DNA of 6,864 nucleotides. Source: Candidatus Methanomethylophilaceae archaeon. GTDB lineage: Archaea; Thermoplasmatota; Thermoplasmata; Methanomassiliicoccales; Methanomethylophilaceae. This document shows, in pieces, positions 1 through 6,864 of this stretch (position 1 is the stretch's first letter; each line of letters starts with the position of its first letter). The notes beneath the pieces were generated by a model, which saw only the letters and a program-made list of their open reading frames with translations, searched no databases and was not told the DNA's origin. The stretch covers positions 1 through 6,864 of the forward strand of contig JAFVET010000022.1 in NCBI GenBank assembly GCA_017475875.1. Reading direction: 5' to 3'. The position numbers and the translations under genes are program-made.

Positions 1-349
1 AAAAAGATGCCTGGACGAGGGATCCACGGGATCGTATGATCGACGGTTATCATAGATGCCACATATTATGACGGTATGCTATACAATGATTCCAGTTTAT
101 ATTATAATCGGTATAGAAAGTCACATGGACATCACGGGGGGCACATCCGACGGGGACAGGGGGTCGGTTCCGACGTTCACGACGGGGGAAACCACCGACG
201 GGCCGATCCCAGAGGCTTATCCTTCCTCTCCGGGGCGGTGCGCGGGGTTGTCGATGATGCTCCGTTACAGGATGTGCGCGAGGCCGCGCTCCGGACAGAG
301 TTGAAAGCGTGTACAGAAGAATCGTTGGCGGCGAGGGGGGATCCGGTTA
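1..349. other. Upstream region with no convincing gene
   Basis: No open frame here can be assigned to a family. The first 55-71 bases could be the last codons of an upstream + strand gene: one frame closes with TAG at 53-55 and another with TGA at 69-71, and I cannot choose between them. Bases 56-120 are AT-rich and look like a promoter. From 125 an ATG opens a 59-codon frame closing with TGA at 302-304. Its first 28 or so codons have mostly G/C third bases, after which the neighbouring frame (about 210-350) reads more like protein, with an acidic, Ala/Leu-rich helical composition. That switch could mean a frameshifted gene remnant, or just GC-rich non-coding DNA. No minus-strand gene is apparent. 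Confidence 0.4.
96..107 (+). promoter_or_regulatory. Possible archaeal TATA box
   Basis: TTTATATTATAA is the best TATA-like element before the glycosyltransferase. It predicts transcription starting near 122-130. That would give a leader of about 220 bases before the ATG at 350, or a nearly leaderless message for the short frame opening at 125. No other AT-rich element lies between 130 and 349, so this is the only promoter candidate in view; the gene could also be read through from upstream. Confidence 0.35.
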
Positions 350-1252
350 ATGAGTCACGATGTCAGTGTTGCAGAAACACCGTCGGTATCAGTGATAATT
401 CCCGTCTACGGCCGTCCGTTCAAGATCATACGTGCCGTGAGGAGCGCTTTGCGCCAGTCGGTGGGACCGGAGGTGATAATCGTCGACGACGCGTCGACGG
501 TTTTCCCATCGTTGGTGTACCGTACGCTCGCGGCGGTCCATAAACGGGTGAGTGTGTTCCGCATGCCGGAGCGTTCCGGTGCCGGGACATGCCGCAACAG
601 AGGGTTGGGGGAGTCCCACGGGGAGTTCGTCGCCTTCCTCGATTCCGACGACGTGTATCCGTGCAGCGACAGTCTGAAGGCGATGGTCGATCGTTGCGGG
701 AGGGACGGTACCGACGTGTGCGGTTCTCTCAGGGAGCTGTCCATCGGAGGGTACGTCGAATCGACGGAGCTGTATCGCGAGGAATGCCGGAGGCAACCGG
801 ACGGGTTGGTATTGGATTTCAAAGACGTCCAATACGAGTATGACTACACCAGTTACATCTACAGGAGGAGCCTCCTGGTCGATAACGGCATCCGGTTCCC
901 TCCGTTCCCGAGGTACCAGGACGTGCCTTTCTTCGTAGAGGCCATGGGTGTGGCCCGCACATTCTCAGTGGCGCCGGTGGTGGGGTACCGCTACACCATC
1001 GATCCGAAGCATCCACTCGCATACGACGTCCCAAAGACGGTCGGGCTCCTAAGGTCGATGCTGTCGGTAATTGAGATCGCCGAACGTTACGGGTTCGACG
1101 AGATAGTCTCCAGGACCGGGAGGAGGCTGAGGGAGGAATACCTCCCCCGCATCCCCCCGGACGTCCTGGAGTCGCAGGAGGTCGCCGACCTCATCGACGA
1201 CGTCCTGCACCGTTCTGCTGCGCCTGCTCGAGGATGGATTCCAGTTCTCTGA
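350..1252 (+). CDS. Family 2 glycosyltransferase
   Basis: This cytoplasmic or membrane-associated enzyme of 300 residues should transfer a sugar from a nucleotide-sugar donor to a glycan or lipid-linked acceptor. The GT-A fold is clear. The opening strand carries IIPVYGR (16-22), the nucleotide-binding loop is IIVDDAST (43-50), and the metal-binding DXD-type motif is FLDSDD (97-101). A likely catalytic aspartate sits in RYQDVPFF (188-195), where many relatives have an ED pair. No membrane helix is visible, which fits a soluble family 2 enzyme of ordinary length. The ATG at 350 is preceded by a G-rich ribosome-binding stretch (333-341) and lies just before the first beta strand, so this start is preferred. 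The last 62 bases overlap the convergent regulator gene. A UDP-galactopyranose mutase gene lies about 600 bases downstream on the same strand, so the donor could be UDP-galactofuranose; that is inference, and donor and acceptor cannot be read from the sequence. Confidence 0.9.
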   Translation: MSHDVSVAETPSVSVIIPVYGRPFKIIRAVRSALRQSVGPEVIIVDDASTVFPSLVYRTLAAVHKRVSVFRMPERSGAGTCRNRGLGESHGEFVAFLDSDDVYPCSDSLKAMVDRCGRDGTDVCGSLRELSIGGYVESTELYREECRRQPDGLVLDFKDVQYEYDYTSYIYRRSLLVDNGIRFPPFPRYQDVPFFVEAMGVARTFSVAPVVGYRYTIDPKHPLAYDVPKTVGLLRSMLSVIEIAERYGFDEIVSRTGRRLREEYLPRIPPDVLESQEVADLIDDVLHRSAAPARGWIPVL

Positions 1253-1616
1253 TCCTGTCGACGAACTCGCGTCCCTTGTCCGTTATCGACAGGGATTCCT
1301 GGTATTTGCCCAGGACGGGCCTGCGGGATATGAGGCCGTGTTCCTCGAGGAGCTCGATCTTCCTCGGCATGTTTGGGTTTCTGGAGACGGCGGCGTAGAG
1401 CTCCGATTTGGAGCAGGGACCCTCCTTCTCCAGGAACAGGAGGATCATGATCGTGTGCCTGCTCTCGAAGACTTCTACGAAGCCTTCGGGCATCAGGGCG
1501 TTCCGGGACACCGACCGTTCCTTCTCGGTCAGGGATTTGTTCTGTGACGGAGGTCTCTGTTGGCCGTCGTCTTGTTCATCGTGCAAGTCTCCCGAATTTA
1601 AGGATTTTAAATCCAT
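1191..1616 (-). CDS. Winged-helix transcriptional regulator
   Basis: This 141-residue protein has a polar, probably disordered N-terminus (1-44) followed by a single winged-helix DNA-binding domain. Helix 1 covers about 45-64, the helix-turn-helix runs from SKSELYAAV to KIELLEEHGLI (69-96), and the wing is about 97-112, ending in ITDKGREF, a motif common in MarR/HxlR/ArsR-type archaeal regulators. Residues 116-134 form an acidic amphipathic helix suited to dimerisation. No metal-binding cysteine pair or ligand domain is visible, so the signal is unknown. The frame is open upstream to 1793, but those codons lie across this gene's own promoter. The ATG at 1616 sits about 36 bases downstream of the predicted transcription start and is chosen for that reason, although its ribosome-binding site (AAGGTC, directly adjacent) is weak. 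An ATG at 1493 would give a 100-residue protein and is less likely. It may regulate itself and the divergent glf gene. The last 20 or so codons overlap the glycosyltransferase 3' end. Confidence 0.75.
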   Translation of the reverse strand: MDLKSLNSGDLHDEQDDGQQRPPSQNKSLTEKERSVSRNALMPEGFVEVFESRHTIMILLFLEKEGPCSKSELYAAVSRNPNMPRKIELLEEHGLISRRPVLGKYQESLSITDKGREFVDRIRELESILEQAQQNGAGRRR

Positions 1617-1660
1617 GACCTTACGATGTGTTCTGATTAACGTTGTTTTCGATAAATCCC

Positions 1661-1695
1661 TGGTCTTAAGACGAAATATATAATACCTTAGACCA
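1661..1695. repeat. Inverted repeat bracketing a TATA box, possible operator
   Basis: The left arm TGGTCTTAAG (1661-1670) and right arm CTTAGACCA (1687-1695) are reverse complements apart from one extra T in the left arm. The left arm also begins a perfect 10-base palindrome, GTCTTAAGAC (1663-1672). The 16 bases between the arms contain the regulator's TATA box. A repressor bound here would block TBP/TFB, so autoregulation by the adjacent winged-helix protein is a natural reading. No binding evidence exists. Confidence 0.5.
1674..1685 (-). promoter_or_regulatory. TATA box of the winged-helix regulator
   Basis: Read on the minus strand the element is TATTATATATTT. It predicts a transcription start near 1652, leaving a leader of about 36 bases before the ATG at 1616. 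It is bracketed by the arms of an inverted repeat at 1661-1695. Confidence 0.6.
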
Positions 1696-1799
1696 AACAA
1701 AGTTGGACGTTCGATAGGCCATTCATCTATACAATCCATATAGAAAGGTCGGGGCGCGGGCGGATCGACATATGATGTATGATTATCGAACAATATCTC

Positions 1800-1814
1800 T
1801 TTAAATCATATATT
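1800..1814 (+). promoter_or_regulatory. Core promoter of glf
   Basis: TTTAAATCATATATT is an AT-rich, TATA-like element 43-57 bases before the GTG at 1857. A start of transcription about 25 bases downstream (near 1825-1835) leaves a leader of 20-30 bases, enough for the ribosome-binding site at 1844-1849. The location of this promoter argues against translation starting at the upstream ATG at 1779. Confidence 0.55.
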
Positions 1815-1843
1815 GAGAAAACGGTACGGTCGGGACATCGGCC

Positions 1844-1849
1844 GGAGGT
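1844..1849 (+). promoter_or_regulatory. Ribosome binding site that fixes the glf start
   Basis: GGAGGT lies seven bases before the GTG at 1857 and is a near-perfect complement to the archaeal 16S rRNA 3' end. No comparable site precedes the ATG at 1779 in the same frame. Confidence 0.75.
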
Positions 1850-1856
1850 CACATCC

Positions 1857-2999
1857 GTGAAGGTGTTGGTCGTTGGTGCAGGGATATCGGGAGCGACGGT
1901 CGCCAACCTCGCTTCCAGGACAGCCAGGGTTGAAGTTATCGATTCCCGCGGGACGGTGGGTGGGAATTGTTACGATTACCGCGACGTCAACGGGATAATG
2001 GTGCACCGTTACGGGTCCCACATACTGCACACGTCGGATGGCGAGGTGTGGGGGTTCCTGTCGAGGTTCGCGTCGTTCAACACGTACATGCACAGGGTCA
2101 TGGCGATGGTCGAGGGGATGGAGGTACCGATCCCGTTCAATTTCAATTCCATCCGCAAGGTGTTCCCGGAGACGCTGGCGGAGAGGATCGAGTCCAAGCT
2201 CCTCTCTTCGGGGAGGTACGGGGACAGGATTCCCATAATGGAGTTCCTGTCGCAGGACGACGAGGACCTGAGGTTCCTGGCCGAATACATCTACGAGCAC
2301 ATATTTCGTCATTACACCGAGAAGCAATGGGGGACGGAGCCGTCCAACGTCGACGGTGCGGTGACCGCCAGGGTCCCGGTCAGGCTGTCGTGCGACGACC
2401 GTTACTTCCAGGACCGCTACCAGGGGATACCCGTGAACGGGTACACGGATATGATACGCAGGATGCTTTCCGCCCCCGGGATAGAGCTCCGCCTGAACAC
2501 CCCGTTCTCCTCCGTGGGGGATGTCGGGAGATACGATCACATATTCTACACGGGGCCTGTGGACGAGCTCATGGGGTACCGTTTCGGTCCGCTCCCGTAC
2601 CGCAGCCTGCGCTTCGAGTTCGAGGAATACGACATGGAGCACTACCAGGACAACGCCGTGGTCAACTATCCGGACAACTATGACTTCACGCGCATCCATG
2701 AGTTCAAGTACTATCTCCGCGACCGCTCGGAAAGGACGGTCATATGCAAGGAATACCCCGAGGAGTTCGCCCCCGGATCCAACGAGAGGTACTATCCCGT
2801 ACCCTCGGAGACCTCGGGGGAGCTGTACGCGAAGTACCGGCGCGCAGCCGAAGACGAATATCCCAACCTCCGCCTGCTGGGGAGGTTGGGGGATTACAGG
2901 TACTACGACATGGACGAGGCCGTCGCTCGGGCGATGGAGGTCTGGCGTTCGGCATCGGCAGGGGATCGAAAGCCGCAGGCCGGGATGATGTGGTCATGA
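1857..2999 (+). CDS. glf: UDP-galactopyranose mutase
   Basis: This cytosolic flavoenzyme interconverts UDP-galactopyranose and UDP-galactofuranose, supplying the furanose donor for surface glycans. From the GTG start the protein has 380 residues, normal for the prokaryotic enzyme. The FAD-binding Rossmann loop is GAGISG (7-12), followed by IDSRGTVGGN (28-37) and the family motif YGSHILHT (52-59). The substrate region shows RVPVR (172-176) and QGIPVNGYTDMI (189-200). YTGPVDE (231-237), TRIHEFKYY (278-286) and GRLGDYRYYDMDEA (342-355) follow; R279 and R343 are, by motif, the diphosphate-binding arginines of characterised bacterial enzymes. All expected residues are present, so it should be active. 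The GTG start directly precedes the first strand and has a strong ribosome binding site; an in-frame ATG at 1779 would add 26 unconserved-looking residues across the promoter. The final 260 bases are overlapped in antisense by the open frame of the convergent methyltransferase. The nearby glycosyltransferase is a plausible pathway partner. Confidence 0.95.
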   Translation: MKVLVVGAGISGATVANLASRTARVEVIDSRGTVGGNCYDYRDVNGIMVHRYGSHILHTSDGEVWGFLSRFASFNTYMHRVMAMVEGMEVPIPFNFNSIRKVFPETLAERIESKLLSSGRYGDRIPIMEFLSQDDEDLRFLAEYIYEHIFRHYTEKQWGTEPSNVDGAVTARVPVRLSCDDRYFQDRYQGIPVNGYTDMIRRMLSAPGIELRLNTPFSSVGDVGRYDHIFYTGPVDELMGYRFGPLPYRSLRFEFEEYDMEHYQDNAVVNYPDNYDFTRIHEFKYYLRDRSERTVICKEYPEEFAPGSNERYYPVPSETSGELYAKYRRAAEDEYPNLRLLGRLGDYRYYDMDEAVARAMEVWRSASAGDRKPQAGMMWS

Positions 3000-3858
3000 A
3001 GCTGCGGGCACTTCGCCAATATATGAGCGCCGCTTTGAAGTCATGGACGTGGTGGAAGGACCCGTTCCTATCCTTTTTTAGGTAGCGCCCCATTATGCGT
3101 TCCAGGTCCGCGATGTCGTAATCCTTCGACAATATCTTCTTCGAGGCTTTCTTCGCTGCAGTCTCAACGGAATCGAACACATACTCCCTCCTGAGGCCGA
3201 CCGTTTTGACGTTCGCGTCTATGCCGAGCTGGTAGAGGATGTTCACCAGGACGATGTAGTCCATTCTCGCATAGCGTATCTTCAGGCCCAGCTCCATTTC
3301 GAAATCCCTCAGGTACCTTTCCTGCGGACCGCTCGTCATCCCGATTACGTGAGAATCGCCCAGACGGTCGATCTTCTCCAGGCAGGATTCAATCTGCTGC
3401 ATCCGATAGAAGCAGTTGAAGCCGAAGACCAGGTCGGTTTTCTTGCCGGAATAGTCCTCCCATTTGGAGTTGACCGTCCTGATGTTGGCACCCATCGCCC
3501 TCGATTGCCTGGATATGTATTCCAGGACATCTTTCGACATGTCGACACACGTCAGCTTTCTGCAGTGTTCGACCAGATCGAACGTGTAGTTCCCCCAACC
3601 GGGACCTATCTCGGTCACGGTGTCGAAGAAACGTCCGCCGATTATCCCCTCCACCGCGTTCCATACCTGTCTGCTGTAGATGTCGGTTCCCTCCATCTCC
3701 TTCTCGCGGAGGAAAGGTTTCCAGAAACTGAGCTCGACCTGGTCGTCCACCACCCTGGGCACAGGGTCACCGTTCCAGTCTTTCTGAAGGTCCCGCCAAA
3801 CATCGCCGAAATCTTGAAACCTCGTACCGTATTGGACCATCTCACCAATTCTCCGCAT
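2740..3858 (-). CDS. SAM-dependent methyltransferase with antisense tail
   Basis: The frame encodes 372 residues. The N-terminal part (about 1-75) is helical; the class I SAM-binding site follows, with motif I VTEIGPGWGNYT (81-92) and the acidic ribose-contact strand end CVDMS (104-108). GFNCFYRM (146-153) lies in the motif IV region. Substrate is unknown; small-molecule rather than nucleic-acid methylation is a guess. The domain appears to end at FKAALIYW (274-281). Beyond about residue 286 the frame is antisense to glf and turns Arg/Pro/Ser-rich, unlike the rest of the protein, until TGA at 2740-2742. Codon 282 is CGA, one transition from TGA, so an ancestral stop may have been lost. It is the last gene of the transporter operon, overlapping the ATPase gene by 17 bases. 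An alternative ATG at 3840 would sit one base after the ATPase stop and eight-to-ten bases after a GGAG; both starts are credible. The function is likely tied to the imported ligand or metal. Confidence 0.85.
   Translation of the reverse strand: MRRIGEMVQYGTRFQDFGDVWRDLQKDWNGDPVPRVVDDQVELSFWKPFLREKEMEGTDIYSRQVWNAVEGIIGGRFFDTVTEIGPGWGNYTFDLVEHCRKLTCVDMSKDVLEYISRQSRAMGANIRTVNSKWEDYSGKKTDLVFGFNCFYRMQQIESCLEKIDRLGDSHVIGMTSGPQERYLRDFEMELGLKIRYARMDYIVLVNILYQLGIDANVKTVGLRREYVFDSVETAAKKASKKILSKDYDIADLERIMGRYLKKDRNGSFHHVHDFKAALIYWRSARSFMTTSSRPAAFDPLPMPNARPPSPERRPRPCRSTCNPPTSPAGGGWDIRLRLRAGTSRTAPPRSPRVRDSTSRWIRGRTPRGIPCI
3074..3079 (+). terminator. Possible T-run terminator after glf
   Basis: A run of six T residues lies 75 bases beyond the glf stop. 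Archaeal termination often uses such T-rich tracts without a hairpin. It is short and also encodes lysines of the methyltransferase on the other strand, so it may be incidental. Confidence 0.25.
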
Positions 3859-4621
3859 AATCGAGTATCACATGTGGCCTTCCGTCATGTGCTATTATCC
3901 TGGACGACACCGAGTACACATCTCTGATCATCTCTTCGGTGATCACCTCTTCTGGCCTTCCGTATGCGCAGAGGACTCCAGGCTCCTTGAGGACCACGAC
4001 CTTGTCCGCGAATCTGGCGGCGATGTTCAGGTCGTGGCTGATCATCACGATCAGCCTCCCGGACTCCTCGGCGAGTATCTGCAGGAAGTTGGTGATGAAG
4101 ATCTGGTGCTTGATGTCCAGGTTGGAGGTGGGTTCGTCGAGGATGAATATGTCCGAATCGCGGACCAGGCCGCGGCAGATGTTGACCTTTTGCATCTGGC
4201 CAGCGGAAAGGGCGTTGCAGTTGCGCAAGGCCATGTCGTCCAGCCTCATCACCTTGAGCGCACGGTACGCCGCAAGGACGTCGGACGGATCCAGCTTCCA
4301 TTTGCTTTTGGAGTCGCGTCCCAGTAGGACGGAGTCTATGACCGACATCGGGAAGCTCATGGTTGTGGACGAAGGTACGTATCCGATCAGTTCGGACAGC
4401 TCCTTCACGCTGTAATCGCCTACCGGTCTCCCGTTCACCGACACCGTACCCGAGGTGGGCCTGAGCAGTCCGTTGAAGCATTTGATCAAGGTCGATTTCC
4501 CTACTCCGTTGGGACCTATGATGCATACGAGCCCTTTTCCTTCGATGTCCAGGTCTATATCATGCAGTATATCGTTGCCTCCGTACGAGAAGCACAACGA
4601 TTCAGTCCTGATGGAAGGCAT
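3842..4621 (-). CDS. ABC transporter ATPase, FecE/BtuD type
   Basis: This 259-residue cytoplasmic ATPase powers import of a metal-chelate type ligand through the adjacent permease. It carries Walker A GPNGVGKST (36-44), the signature LSAGQ (138-142), Walker B IFILDEP (158-164), the D-loop SNLD (166-169) and the switch histidine in MISHD (193-197). Length and motif spacing match the iron-siderophore, haem and vitamin B12 importer subfamily. The Q-loop is odd: where relatives read YVPQ, this protein reads YVPSS (81-85), so the usual glutamine is a serine at 84. The signature also has Ala for the usual first Gly. The ATG follows the permease stop by one base (TGA-C-ATG), and the overlapping GAGGTGGTGA on the minus strand serves as ribosome binding site, indicating translational coupling. 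Which ligand is carried cannot be told. Confidence 0.95.
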   Translation of the reverse strand: MPSIRTESLCFSYGGNDILHDIDLDIEGKGLVCIIGPNGVGKSTLIKCFNGLLRPTSGTVSVNGRPVGDYSVKELSELIGYVPSSTTMSFPMSVIDSVLLGRDSKSKWKLDPSDVLAAYRALKVMRLDDMALRNCNALSAGQMQKVNICRGLVRDSDIFILDEPTSNLDIKHQIFITNFLQILAEESGRLIVMISHDLNIAARFADKVVVLKEPGVLCAYGRPEEVITEEMIRDVYSVSSRIIAHDGRPHVILDYAENW

Positions 4622-4622
4622 G

Positions 4623-5732
4623 TCACCACCTCGTCTGCTTGTTCTTCACGACGAGGTACAGGAACATGGGGCCACCGATGAAGGCGGTGACAACTCCGAC
4701 CTGAAGCGTGTTCGGGGCGATCACGACCCGGCCTATCACATCGGACACCAGAAGCAGTGCGGCGCCGCATGACGCCGAAGCCGGAATCAGCAGCCTGTTG
4801 TCAGATCCAATGAATATCCGGGCGATATGGGGGCAGACCAGCCCGACGAATCCTATCAATCCCGTGAAGCATACGACGGATGCGGCCACCAGGGATGTCA
4901 CCAGCAGGCACAGCAACCTGAACCTCTCCACGTCCACCCCGAGCGCGCGGGCATTCTCGTCGCCCATCGACATCTTGTTCATCTTGTCCGACACCAGCTG
5001 TATGGCCGCCACGCCTGGAACGACGAAAACGGCCATGACCGCGACATCCGACCAGCTCAGTCCGGTAAGCGAGCCCACGGACCAGTAGTAGACGTTGGCC
5101 AGGGCCTCGTCCGTTGCCCATAGTTTGAGTACCGTGTTGCAGGCGTTGAATATGTACATGACCGCAATCCCGGCCATGATGATGGTTGTCACAGACGAGT
5201 TGTTCATCCTGGACACGGCGAGGATCATCATCATCGGTACTAGCGAGAAGAGGAACGCGTTGATCACTATCGCGTAAGGTCCCTCCATGAGGGAGAACCC
5301 GGCGCATATGGCCAGAGTGGCTCCGAGTGAGGCCCCCGAGGAGATTCCTGTGGTGTACGTATCGGCCAGCGGATTCTTGAGCATGCTCTGCATGGAGACA
5401 CCGCATACCGACAGGGCGATTCCAGCGAGTATGCCACCGAGGACGCGTGGAAGTCTCAGTTCCCATACCACGTAGTCGTCGGTGATGTCGACGATGTTGC
5501 CTGTGACGTGCTCCCAGATGCGGATGTAGGTGTCAAGGAACGATATTGAGTATTCGCCTACGGATATCGCATATCCAGACACCAGTAGCGCGACGATGGC
5601 GCAGGCGAATATGAAAAGGATTTTGGAGAGGGTGAACCTGCGGTACTCGCCGAGGTGTTTCTCGTTGCTTACCTCGTCATCTCCGTCGAGCCAGAACGCT
5701 ACCGCGTCTCTGACCGGTTCATCCCCTCTCAA
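4623..5732 (-). CDS. FecCD-family ABC permease
   Basis: This 369-residue integral membrane protein forms the channel, as a homodimer, of a type II importer for siderophores, haem or corrinoids. About 35 N-terminal residues are hydrophilic and acidic and precede the first membrane helix (about 36-56), a modest extension over the usual 330-350 residues. The hallmark LRLPRVLGGILAGIALSVCG (92-111) is followed by the conserved NPLAD (120-124) and TTGISSGASLGA (127-138). The C-terminal hallmark GLIGFVGLVCPHIAR (291-305), RLLIPASA (313-320) and NTLQVGVVTAFIGGPMFLYL (341-360) is complete. About ten membrane segments can be seen. The start codon is TTG, supported by a strong GGAGG at 5739-5743; no ATG or GTG lies in frame before the first helix. 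The stop is one base from the ATPase ATG. An intact gene with no missing motif. Confidence 0.95.
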   Translation of the reverse strand: MRGDEPVRDAVAFWLDGDDEVSNEKHLGEYRRFTLSKILFIFACAIVALLVSGYAISVGEYSISFLDTYIRIWEHVTGNIVDITDDYVVWELRLPRVLGGILAGIALSVCGVSMQSMLKNPLADTYTTGISSGASLGATLAICAGFSLMEGPYAIVINAFLFSLVPMMMILAVSRMNNSSVTTIIMAGIAVMYIFNACNTVLKLWATDEALANVYYWSVGSLTGLSWSDVAVMAVFVVPGVAAIQLVSDKMNKMSMGDENARALGVDVERFRLLCLLVTSLVAASVVCFTGLIGFVGLVCPHIARIFIGSDNRLLIPASASCGAALLLVSDVIGRVVIAPNTLQVGVVTAFIGGPMFLYLVVKNKQTRW

Positions 5733-5738
5733 GTACAG

Positions 5739-5743
5739 CCTCC
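5739..5743 (-). promoter_or_regulatory. Ribosome binding site supporting a TTG start
   Basis: On the minus strand GGAGG stands six bases before the TTG at 5732, inside the 18-base gap after the substrate-binding protein's stop. It identifies TTG as the permease start. Confidence 0.75.
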
Positions 5744-5750
5744 GATAGTT

Positions 5751-6864
5751 TCAGTATTTATCCAACCTTTCGTTGTACTCTTTGTATTCGGTCCCGGTGT
5801 AGTACCATCCACCCTGCTTCTTCACGTCTATCTTCGCCGTCGTGAAGTTGTCGAAGTAATCCTGCAGGGCTTTCCAGCCGTCCTCCTCTGAGAACACGTC
5901 TGGGTACAGCAGGTAGGCGAGGTACATCAGGTTGGCGAAGCCTCCGAACGAGTTGTAGGAGTAGGTCGTCCCGAGGATCTCGCCGTTCTTGTAGGCCGAC
6001 GTCATGTCGTAGTAGGTTACAGCCTCCTCGAACCTGTCGTTGTACATCTGTGGGGTGTAGTATGTGTCGTCTACCTTCTTGGTGTCGGTCCCTTCCTGCT
6101 GTACGATGATGAATTGGAATTCTTTGCCACAGTTCTCAATGAACCAGTCCTTCTCGACCTCCAGTCTGTAATTGCTGGTGGACTTGTTGCTGCTGTCGTA
6201 GACGTCGCTGATCAGTCCGATCATGTCGGCGGCTCCAGTACCTTCGCATTCGATGATTATATTGGCGCGGGTGGACTGGTTGGCATACATCAGGGTCACG
6301 ACGGACTCCGCCTTCTTGTCGACTTTCCCCATGCCCTCTGAAATCTTGTCCATGATACCGTTGACATAATCCGCATACGCCTGCGCCTTCTGGTTCTCGT
6401 TGATGAGGACTCCCAGTGTGAGCACGGTGCTCACATACGTGCTGCTCTTCGACACGTCCACGTAGAACGGGGTTATCGTGCTTCTGCCGGCTACGGCGGC
6501 ATCGACGACTTCACTCTTGCCTTGGCTGGCAATGACGAGGTCGCAGTTGCACTCGAGTATGAGCTCTGTCGTAATGTTGCTCCCTTTGAAATCCTTCTGG
6601 ATGTTGCTGGTATCGTAACGGTGGGAATTGGACGAGGTCGTAGACTGGCTTGCCAGCACGACGTCGCTCCAACACCCCAACAGGGTGGCGAGTTCAGCCT
6701 GTTGCCAATATGAGACCCCGATGCGGCTGTGGCTCACAGGGTAGCTTACCGTCGCGGTCCTGCCGTAGATGTCTATGTACTTGACTGTGGCGGGCTTTCC
6801 GGCAATGATATTCCCTACTATGTCGACGTCCTTGGAGGTTATCTTCCCGTCCGCATCGGCATCG
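5751..6864 (-). CDS. Substrate-binding protein of metal-chelate ABC importer (5' end missing)
   Basis: This is the ligand-capturing subunit, expected to be exported and tethered outside the membrane. The frame is open to the window's right edge, so start codon, signal peptide and lipid anchor are not visible; 370 C-terminal residues are. The visible part opens with a dockerin-like calcium loop, DADADGKITSKD, then a helix (DIVGNIIAGK). A strand pair YIDIYGRTATVSYPV then leads into the class III periplasmic-binding fold. Typical features are the first-lobe segment ELATLLGCWSDVV, the DLVIASQGK strand, a long connecting helix after YVSTVLTLGVLINENQKAQA, and a C-terminal lobe with NSFGGFANLMYLAYLLYPDVF. 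An in-frame GTG at 6737 is not the start, because the fold and the EF-hand lie upstream of it. The gene leads the operon, ending 18 bases before the permease. Candidate ligands are iron chelates, haem or corrinoids; binding residues are not decisive. Confidence 0.9.
   Translation of the reverse strand, partial: DADADGKITSKDVDIVGNIIAGKPATVKYIDIYGRTATVSYPVSHSRIGVSYWQQAELATLLGCWSDVVLASQSTTSSNSHRYDTSNIQKDFKGSNITTELILECNCDLVIASQGKSEVVDAAVAGRSTITPFYVDVSKSSTYVSTVLTLGVLINENQKAQAYADYVNGIMDKISEGMGKVDKKAESVVTLMYANQSTRANIIIECEGTGAADMIGLISDVYDSSNKSTSNYRLEVEKDWFIENCGKEFQFIIVQQEGTDTKKVDDTYYTPQMYNDRFEEAVTYYDMTSAYKNGEILGTTYSYNSFGGFANLMYLAYLLYPDVFSEEDGWKALQDYFDNFTTAKIDVKKQGGWYYTGTEYKEYNERLDKY
6828..6863 (-). 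other. Dockerin-like EF-hand loop in the binding protein
   Basis: The twelve codons encode DADADGKITSKD. Acidic residues sit at loop positions 1, 3, 5 and 12 and Gly at 6, as in dockerin type I and EF-hand calcium sites. The following DIVGNIIAGK matches the helix that follows such loops. Only this loop is visible; a second may lie beyond the window edge. Calcium binding is inferred. Confidence 0.7.

Overview
The window most likely comes from a methylotrophic gut-type archaeon of the Methanomassiliicoccales (Thermoplasmatota). This is inferred from archaeal TATA boxes at the right distance from start codons, GGAGG/GGTGA ribosome binding sites, heavy AGG use for arginine in moderately GC-rich DNA, and an ABC substrate-binding protein with a dockerin-like EF-hand segment ahead of it. 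All seven visible stop codons are TGA and none is TAG, which fits a lineage that decodes TAG as pyrrolysine but does not prove it. No rRNA, tRNA, CRISPR array or insertion sequence is visible.

Left part (1-2999): a family 2 glycosyltransferase (350-1252, +) and a UDP-galactopyranose mutase, glf (1857-2999, +), flank a small winged-helix regulator (1191-1616, -). The two enzymes suggest synthesis of a galactofuranose-containing surface glycan. The regulator and glf are divergent and share a 240-base region (1617-1856) with two recognisable core promoters. An inverted repeat brackets the regulator's TATA box. The regulator's 3' end overlaps the glycosyltransferase's 3' end by 62 bases. Positions 1-349 hold no convincing gene; they contain a TATA-like element and a stretch that may be decayed or very short coding sequence.

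Right part (2740-6864, all -): a tight operon running leftward encodes a class III substrate-binding protein (its 5' end lies beyond the window), a FecCD-type permease, a FecE/BtuD-type ATPase and a SAM-dependent methyltransferase. Gaps are 18 bases, 1 base and a 17-base overlap, so translational coupling is likely. The system imports an iron-chelate, haem or corrinoid-like ligand; the sequence does not say which. The methyltransferase is an unusual last member.

The most notable anomaly is that the methyltransferase frame runs about 90 codons past its natural-looking end into the antisense strand of glf. The first codon after the apparent end is CGA, one transition from TGA. This looks like stop loss and 3' overprinting. 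I see no clear wholly new multi-gene system; the leads are the methyltransferase-transporter pairing, the overprinted tail, the divergent promoter architecture and the ATPase Q-loop substitution.
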